Positions 59,477 through 64,000 of a stretch of DNA of 64,000 bases are shown in pieces. The translations under genes were made by a program, and so were the position numbers. This DNA comes from Serratia microhaemolytica (GTDB lineage: Bacteria; Pseudomonadota; Gammaproteobacteria; Enterobacterales; Enterobacteriaceae): NCBI RefSeq assembly GCF_004011885.1, contig NZ_SBEF01000009.1, forward strand, positions 1 through 64,000. Direction: 5' to 3'. The number at the start of each line of letters is the position of its first letter. Positions within the stretch are counted from its first letter, which is position 1. The notes under the pieces are model-generated. The model saw nothing but the letters and a program-made list of their open reading frames with translations. It made no database searches and had not been told where the DNA came from.

Positions 59477-60183
59477 TTACACTCTCCTTAAGCGCTTTAT
59501 TTTAAAACCTCTAACAACTGGAATAGCTTAAAATCTCAATAGTTTGTCCACCATGTAGACTATTTACCCAATAGTTTGGTGGGCAGACTGACTCTGTGAA
59601 CAGCGTTACCGATATTGCAGTGGGGCACAGAGCGCTAACCAGGCGAAAGAGGACGATTTATAAATCATCATTAATAACTCTTTAATGCCTACCACACCGA
59701 ATCTTGCCGGTGTATTAATTTAGAGGCTATCCCATTAGGTCGATTATCAGTTGTTGTCTCGCGGCAGTGCGCCAAATTCTCCGATACTGGCAACACACTG
59801 TGATTGCTGCACGCTGCCGGTGACTAAACTGGTGAGCGCCGATGAGGCCCACTGGAATAGGCTCTATGGTTTACCAGAGGTAGAACTCTACTTTGTACCA
59901 CTGACTACCGATTTGTAACGTGTTACACGATTAAGTGCAACTGTAACGCTCTGACATCAGCAATAAAATTACTGCTGCTACTGCATGTTAACCTGGCGGA
60001 CAGAGAGAGCATCAGCAGTTAGCTAAGATGCTAACAAACTGTTATTTTTGATGGTTTATTGTTTTTATCACACGGGTTTATCGTCACTGAAAGCGTGCAG
60101 TCAGATAATATCCTTACTACTTGTAAGGTATATGTTGCCCAGATGTCAAACAAGATTATCTATTTTGTGCTAAATGTGATAAT

Positions 60184-60199
60184 CGTGATCAAAATCACT
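60184..60199. promoter_or_regulatory. CRP-like palindrome upstream of sdhC
   Basis: CGTGATCAAAATCACT keeps both GTGA and TCAC half-sites with a 6-base spacer. It lies about 80 bases before the inferred sdhC transcription start, compatible with class I activation. ArcA also binds AT-rich sequence here in E. coli. Confidence 0.55.
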
Positions 60200-60236
60200 G
60201 TTCGAGGCAAATGTTGCCAAAGCGATTGTGGGGTAA

Positions 60237-60265
60237 TTGTAATGGGAATGTGAACCTCCTATACT
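60237..60265 (+). promoter_or_regulatory. Predicted sigma-70 promoter of sdhCDAB
   Basis: TTGTAA (60237-60242) and TATACT (60260-60265) are separated by exactly 17 bases. Transcription would start near 60272, leaving a leader of about 125 bases that includes a hairpin. Confidence 0.65.
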
Positions 60266-60397
60266 GCCGCCAGGTCTCCAGATTACCCTGAAAAAGGAGC
60301 GCCCAACGTTGATTTTTCGTTTCAACGTTGTCTGAAACCCGGCTAGCGGGCAGAGAAAGGGAAATAATAAGACAACAAGAGCGGTGTAGGTAACAGT

Positions 60398-60775
60398 GTG
60401 AAAAAACAAAGGCCTGTAAATCTGGATTTGAAAACGATCCAGTTTCCTGTAACAGCGATTGCGTCCATCTTACATCGGGTTTCTGGCGTGATAATTTTTC
60501 TATCCGTTGGCATTCTCCTGTGGTTGTTGCACCTGTCGCTCTCATCTCAAGAAAGTTTTCAGCAAGTTCAAACGATAATCGATAGTCTGTTCGTCAAGTT
60601 GATTATCTGGGGCATCTTAACGGCATTGGCTTATCATATTTGCGCCGGTATCCGTCATTTATTGATGGATTTTGGCTATCTTGAAGAGAGTTTGATTGCC
60701 GGAACCCGTTCAGCTCAGGCTGTGCTGGTTATCACCATCGTGTTATCACTGTTAGCGGGGATACTGGTATGGTAA
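60398..60775 (+). CDS. sdhC: Succinate dehydrogenase cytochrome b556 subunit SdhC
   Basis: 125 residues from a GTG at 60398 with TAGGTAA upstream. Membrane anchor with three helices; conserved [31 protein letters not shown] and the heme-ligand His region [20 protein letters not shown]. Carries part of the ubiquinone site (Ser/Arg in LHRVSG). It overlaps sdhD by seven bases. Confidence 0.95.
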   Translation: MKKQRPVNLDLKTIQFPVTAIASILHRVSGVIIFLSVGILLWLLHLSLSSQESFQQVQTIIDSLFVKLIIWGILTALAYHICAGIRHLLMDFGYLEESLIAGTRSAQAVLVITIVLSLLAGILVW

Positions 60776-61113
60776 ACAACGGTTCGGCACTAGGACGTAA
60801 CGGTGTGCATGACTGGTTATTACTGCGTGCCTCAGCTATCGTCATCGCCCTGTATGTTATCTATTTGCTCGCTTTCATCATCACCTCTGAAATCACCTAC
60901 CAGAACTGGCAAGCATTTTTTGCCTTCTATCCGACCAAAGTGTTCACTCTGCTGACTTTGCTGGCGGTGCTAGTGCATGTCTGGATTGGTATCTGGCAAG
61001 TACTGACTGACTATATCAAGCCGTTAGCACTGCGGTTGCTGCTGCAACTGGTCACGGTATTGATGTTGCTGGTCTATCTGCTGTTCGGAACCCTTGTTGT
61101 GTGGAGTGTTTGA
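60769..61113 (+). CDS. sdhD: Succinate dehydrogenase hydrophobic anchor SdhD
   Basis: 114 residues, three membrane helices. [20 protein letters not shown] and [20 protein letters not shown], which carries the heme-ligand His and quinone-site Tyr/Asp, are conserved. The stop overlaps the sdhA start (ATGA). Confidence 0.95.
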   Translation: MVNNGSALGRNGVHDWLLLRASAIVIALYVIYLLAFIITSEITYQNWQAFFAFYPTKVFTLLTLLAVLVHVWIGIWQVLTDYIKPLALRLLLQLVTVLMLLVYLLFGTLVVWSV

Positions 61114-62879
61114 TGAAACTGCCTGTCAGAGAGTTTGATGCTGTTGTTATTGGTGCTGGTGGTGCAGGTATGCGCGCGGCACTACAGATTTCGCAAGCTG
61201 GGTCGAGTTGTGCCCTGCTATCGAAAGTCTTTCCTACCCGTTCCCACACTGTTTCTGCCCAAGGCGGAATTACTGTGGCACTCGGCAATAGCCACCAGGA
61301 TAACTGGGAATGGCACATGTACGACACGGTGAAGGGATCAGACTATATTGGCGATCAGGATGCCATTGAATACATGTGTAAAACTGGCCCAGAGGCAATC
61401 CTCGAGCTGGAACACATGGGCCTGCCGTTCTCCCGCCTGGATGATGGTCGTATCTATCAACGCCCATTCGGTGGGCAGTCACTCAATTTTGGTGGTGAGC
61501 AAGCAGCACGCACAGCTGCTGCGGCCGACCGCACCGGTCACGCATTGCTGCACACGCTCTATCAGCAAAACCTGAAAAACAAAACCACCATTTTTTCTGA
61601 GTGGTATGCGCTCGATCTGGTGAAGAATCAGGATGGCGCTGTAGTCGGTGTCACAGCACTCAGCATTGAGAGCGGTGAAGTAGTCTATTTCAAAGCGAAA
61701 GCGACCATTCTCGCCACTGGTGGTGCCGGGCGCATTTACCAATCAACCACCAATGCCCATATCAATACTGGCGACGGGGTTGGCATGGCGCTGCGTGCCG
61801 GCGTGCCGGTACAGGATATGGAGATGTGGCAGTTCCATCCGACCGGTATTGCTGGCGCAGGCGTATTAGTGACTGAGGGTTGCCGTGGTGAAGGCGGATA
61901 TCTGCTGAACAAGCATGGTGAACGCTTTATGGAACGTTACGCACCGAATGCCAAAGATTTGGCTGGGCGTGATGTTGTTGCTCGGTCAATTATGATTGAG
62001 ATCCGTGAAGGGCGTGGTTGTGATGGCCCGTGGGGGCCGCATGTCAAATTGAAACTGGATCACCTGGGCAAGGAAGTGCTTGAGTCTCGTCTGCCAGGGA
62101 TCCTTGAGCTATCACGCACTTTTGCTCATGTCGATCCGGTTAAAGAACCGATACCGGTGATCCCAACCTGCCACTACATGATGGGCGGTATCCCAACCAA
62201 AGTGACTGGTCAAGCGTTACGCGTGAATGAGAACGGTGAAGATGTTGTCATCCCTGGCCTGTTTGCTGTTGGCGAGATTGCCTGCGTATCGGTGCATGGT
62301 GCCAACCGCCTTGGCGGTAACTCACTGCTTGATCTGGTGGTATTTGGTCGTGCGGCCGGGCTGCATCTTCAGCAGGCCCTGGCGGAACAGGGCGAAAGCC
62401 GTGATGCCAGCGAATCTGATGTTGAAGCAGGACTGGCACGGCTGAACCGCTGGAACAACAATCGGAATGGTGAAGATCCGGTTGAGATCCGCAAAGCATT
62501 GCAAGCCTGTATGCAGAACAACTTCTCGGTGTTCCGTGAAGGCGAGGCGATGGCAAAAGGTTTGGCAGAGCTGAAAGAGTTGCGTGAACGCCTACAGAGC
62601 GCGCGTCTTGATGACCATTCGCAGGAGTTTAATACCCAACGTGTTGAGTGTTTAGAGCTGGATAACCTGATGGAGACCGCTTACGCCACAGCCGTTTCAG
62701 CGAATTTCCGCACTGAAAGCCGTGGTGCGCATAGCCGTTTCGACTATCCGGAGCGTGATGATTCACAGTGGCTCTGCCACTCACTCTATCTACCGCAAAC
62801 CTCGAGCATGACTCGCCGCGCAGTAAACATGCAGCCTAAGTTGCGTGCGGCATTCCCGCCGAAAGTGCGTTCTTATTAA
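61113..62879 (+). CDS. sdhA: Succinate dehydrogenase flavoprotein subunit SdhA
   Basis: 588 residues from ATG 61113, the E. coli length. Oxidises succinate; FAD is covalently bound to the His in [11 protein letters not shown]. Other blocks: [61 protein letters not shown]-like [19 protein letters not shown] and the catalytic Arg/His in [12 protein letters not shown]. Cytoplasmic face of complex II. Confidence 0.97.
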   Translation: MKLPVREFDAVVIGAGGAGMRAALQISQAGSSCALLSKVFPTRSHTVSAQGGITVALGNSHQDNWEWHMYDTVKGSDYIGDQDAIEYMCKTGPEAILELEHMGLPFSRLDDGRIYQRPFGGQSLNFGGEQAARTAAAADRTGHALLHTLYQQNLKNKTTIFSEWYALDLVKNQDGAVVGVTALSIESGEVVYFKAKATILATGGAGRIYQSTTNAHINTGDGVGMALRAGVPVQDMEMWQFHPTGIAGAGVLVTEGCRGEGGYLLNKHGERFMERYAPNAKDLAGRDVVARSIMIEIREGRGCDGPWGPHVKLKLDHLGKEVLESRLPGILELSRTFAHVDPVKEPIPVIPTCHYMMGGIPTKVTGQALRVNENGEDVVIPGLFAVGEIACVSVHGANRLGGNSLLDLVVFGRAAGLHLQQALAEQGESRDASESDVEAGLARLNRWNNNRNGEDPVEIRKALQACMQNNFSVFREGEAMAKGLAELKELRERLQSARLDDHSQEFNTQRVECLELDNLMETAYATAVSANFRTESRGAHSRFDYPERDDSQWLCHSLYLPQTSSMTRRAVNMQPKLRAAFPPKVRSY

Positions 62880-62895
62880 TTGCGGAGCAAAAGTG

Positions 62896-63612
62896 ATGAA
62901 AGTTGAATTTTCTATCTATCGCTACAACCCGGATGTTGATGACGCGCCACACATGCAGGATCACCAACTGGAGGTGGAAGAAGGGCGTGACATGATGCTG
63001 CTCGATGCATTGATCCTGCTGAAAGAGCAAGATCCGACCCTGGCTTTTCGCCGTTCTTGCCGTGAAGGTGTCTGTGGTTCAGACGGCATCAACATGAACG
63101 GTAAAAATGGCTTGGCTTGTGTCACCCCACTCTCCGCTCTGCGCAAAGGCAACAACAAAGTGGTCATTCGCCCACTACCAGGGTTACCGGTGATCCGCGA
63201 TCTGGTGGTAGATATGGGACAGTTTTACGCACAGTATGAAAAAATCAAACCGTTCCTGCTCAATGATGGTAAAACGCCGCCAGCGCGTGAATATCTGCAA
63301 TCGCCAGAAGAACGATCAAAATTGGATGGGTTGTATGAGTGTATTCTCTGCGCCTGTTGTTCAACCTCTTGCCCATCATTTTGGTGGAACCCAGACAAAT
63401 TTGTTGGCCCGGCTGGATTATTGGCGGCTTACCGCTTCCTGATTGATAGCCGAGACACCGAAACGGCGGCACGTTTAGATGGTTTAGATGACGCATTTAG
63501 TGTTTTTCGCTGTCATGGCATTATGAACTGTGTCAATGTTTGCCCGAAGGGATTAAACCCGACCCGAGCAATTGGACACATTAAATCGATGTTGTTACAG
63601 CGTGGTGCCTAA
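62896..63612 (+). CDS. sdhB: Succinate dehydrogenase iron-sulfur subunit SdhB
   Basis: 238 residues from ATG 62896 (MKVEFSIYRYNPDVDDAPHM), 16 bases after the sdhA stop. All cluster ligands are present: 2Fe-2S in SCREGVCGSDG and NGLACVT, 4Fe-4S in CILCACCSTSCP and 3Fe-4S with CHGIMNCVNVCPKGLNP. In E. coli sucABCD follow; the window ends 388 bases later without reaching a sucA start. Confidence 0.97.
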   Translation: MKVEFSIYRYNPDVDDAPHMQDHQLEVEEGRDMMLLDALILLKEQDPTLAFRRSCREGVCGSDGINMNGKNGLACVTPLSALRKGNNKVVIRPLPGLPVIRDLVVDMGQFYAQYEKIKPFLLNDGKTPPAREYLQSPEERSKLDGLYECILCACCSTSCPSFWWNPDKFVGPAGLLAAYRFLIDSRDTETAARLDGLDDAFSVFRCHGIMNCVNVCPKGLNPTRAIGHIKSMLLQRGA

Positions 63613-64000
63613 CTGAAACTGAATCTCTGTTCCGGTGATACCCTCTCGGCTGGCATAATAGCCCAGCGTGATGGTTGTACCGGGCAGCTTCTGTTTTCTG
63701 ACGACGGTTTTACGCATATTAGAAGTAAACGGAGAGAAGCTCTAAAAACTGGCCTGTGATTGCGATCACAAATAATCACAAGATTTCTTGCCAATGTTTA
63801 GAGATTCATTGCAGGAGCATACTGTTCCAAAAAGAGCATGTATTAGGCCTCTGTTATAACTGCCGCCGAGCAAATTATCGGCGATACTATGCTGACTGCG
63901 CTGGTTATTGGTAGTGGCTTCAGAAGCGATATTATTAGCATGCCAAATGGATTGTTTTCTATTAAAAATTGTTGTCCATCAAAAATTGTTTTCTATGACC
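63613..64000. other. Region downstream of sdhB, no large gene
   Basis: If gene order is kept this leads to sucA beyond the window. A 40-codon minus-strand frame (63595-63717) overlaps the end of sdhB; it reads LPGTTITLGYYASREG and is of unknown origin. A perfect CRP-type palindrome lies at 63755-63770. Confidence 0.4.
63755..63770. promoter_or_regulatory. Consensus CRP binding site
   Basis: TGTGATTGCGATCACA is a perfect TGTGA-N6-TCACA palindrome. It lies between sdhB and the window end and could control the next gene or a minus-strand transcript. Confidence 0.75.

Larger units (their letters stand above)
59477..60397. other. gltA-sdhC divergent regulatory region
   Basis: About 920 bases, long for this region. 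It carries the gltA promoter, the sdhC promoter and CRP-like site given separately, and the sdh leader. The leader has a perfect 9-bp stem CAACGTTGA/TCAACGTTG (60304-60312, 60322-60330). A 55-codon frame without stops runs from a TTG at 59751 to 59918 but lacks a good ribosome site. Confidence 0.5.

Overview
The window is a chromosomal segment of a gammaproteobacterium of the order Enterobacterales. Gene content, protein lengths and local gene pairs (nsrR-rnr-rlmB, ubiA/plsB-dgkA-lexA-dinF, lptGF/pepA-holC-valS, gltA/sdhCDAB, csrB-syd) fit Yersiniaceae, and most closely a Serratia relative. The order of these blocks is shuffled relative to E. coli-like chromosomes, and several usual partner genes are missing at their expected places: ubiC before ubiA, igaA and yrfG between nudE and hslR, cpxP beside cpxR. 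IS66 sequences and short intergenic tandem repeats are present. Together this suggests a host-associated lineage in an early or moderate stage of reduction (Serratia symbiotica-like). That assignment is inference; no rRNA gene is present to test it.

Bases 1-8700 look like an AT-richer accessory island: part of an IS66 element, a five-gene minus-strand operon (coiled-coil protein, membrane-anchored PspA-like protein, substrate-binding domain fused to an OmpA domain, ABC permease, ABC ATPase), a decayed second IS66 copy, a periplasmic PEBP/YbhB-like protein and an AraC-type regulator. The five-gene operon is the best candidate for an undescribed system.

Bases 8.7-20.5 kb hold ppnP, nsrR-rnr-rlmB, ubiA, plsB, dgkA and the SOS genes lexA and dinF (two LexA boxes precede lexA). 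Bases 20.6-25.6 kb form a complete 5-oxoproline module (pxpBCA, two DUF969/DUF979 membrane subunits, pcp). Then come a GT2 glycosyltransferase, the yggR/yggS-proC-yggT-yggU-rdgB-hemW cluster, nudE, the Hsp15/Hsp33 pair with pckA, lptGF opposite pepA-holC-valS, and a cold-shock-domain protein.

Bases 44.6-57.7 kb hold pgl, an sRNA gene recognisable as csrB (about 30 GGA triplets, intrinsic hairpin, upstream UvrY-type box), syd, tpiA, trmL, cpxRA, fre-ubiD, rfaH, a uronate-dehydrogenase-like SDR, gorA and rlmJ. The window closes with divergent gltA and sdhCDAB. No tRNA, rRNA or CRISPR array was seen.
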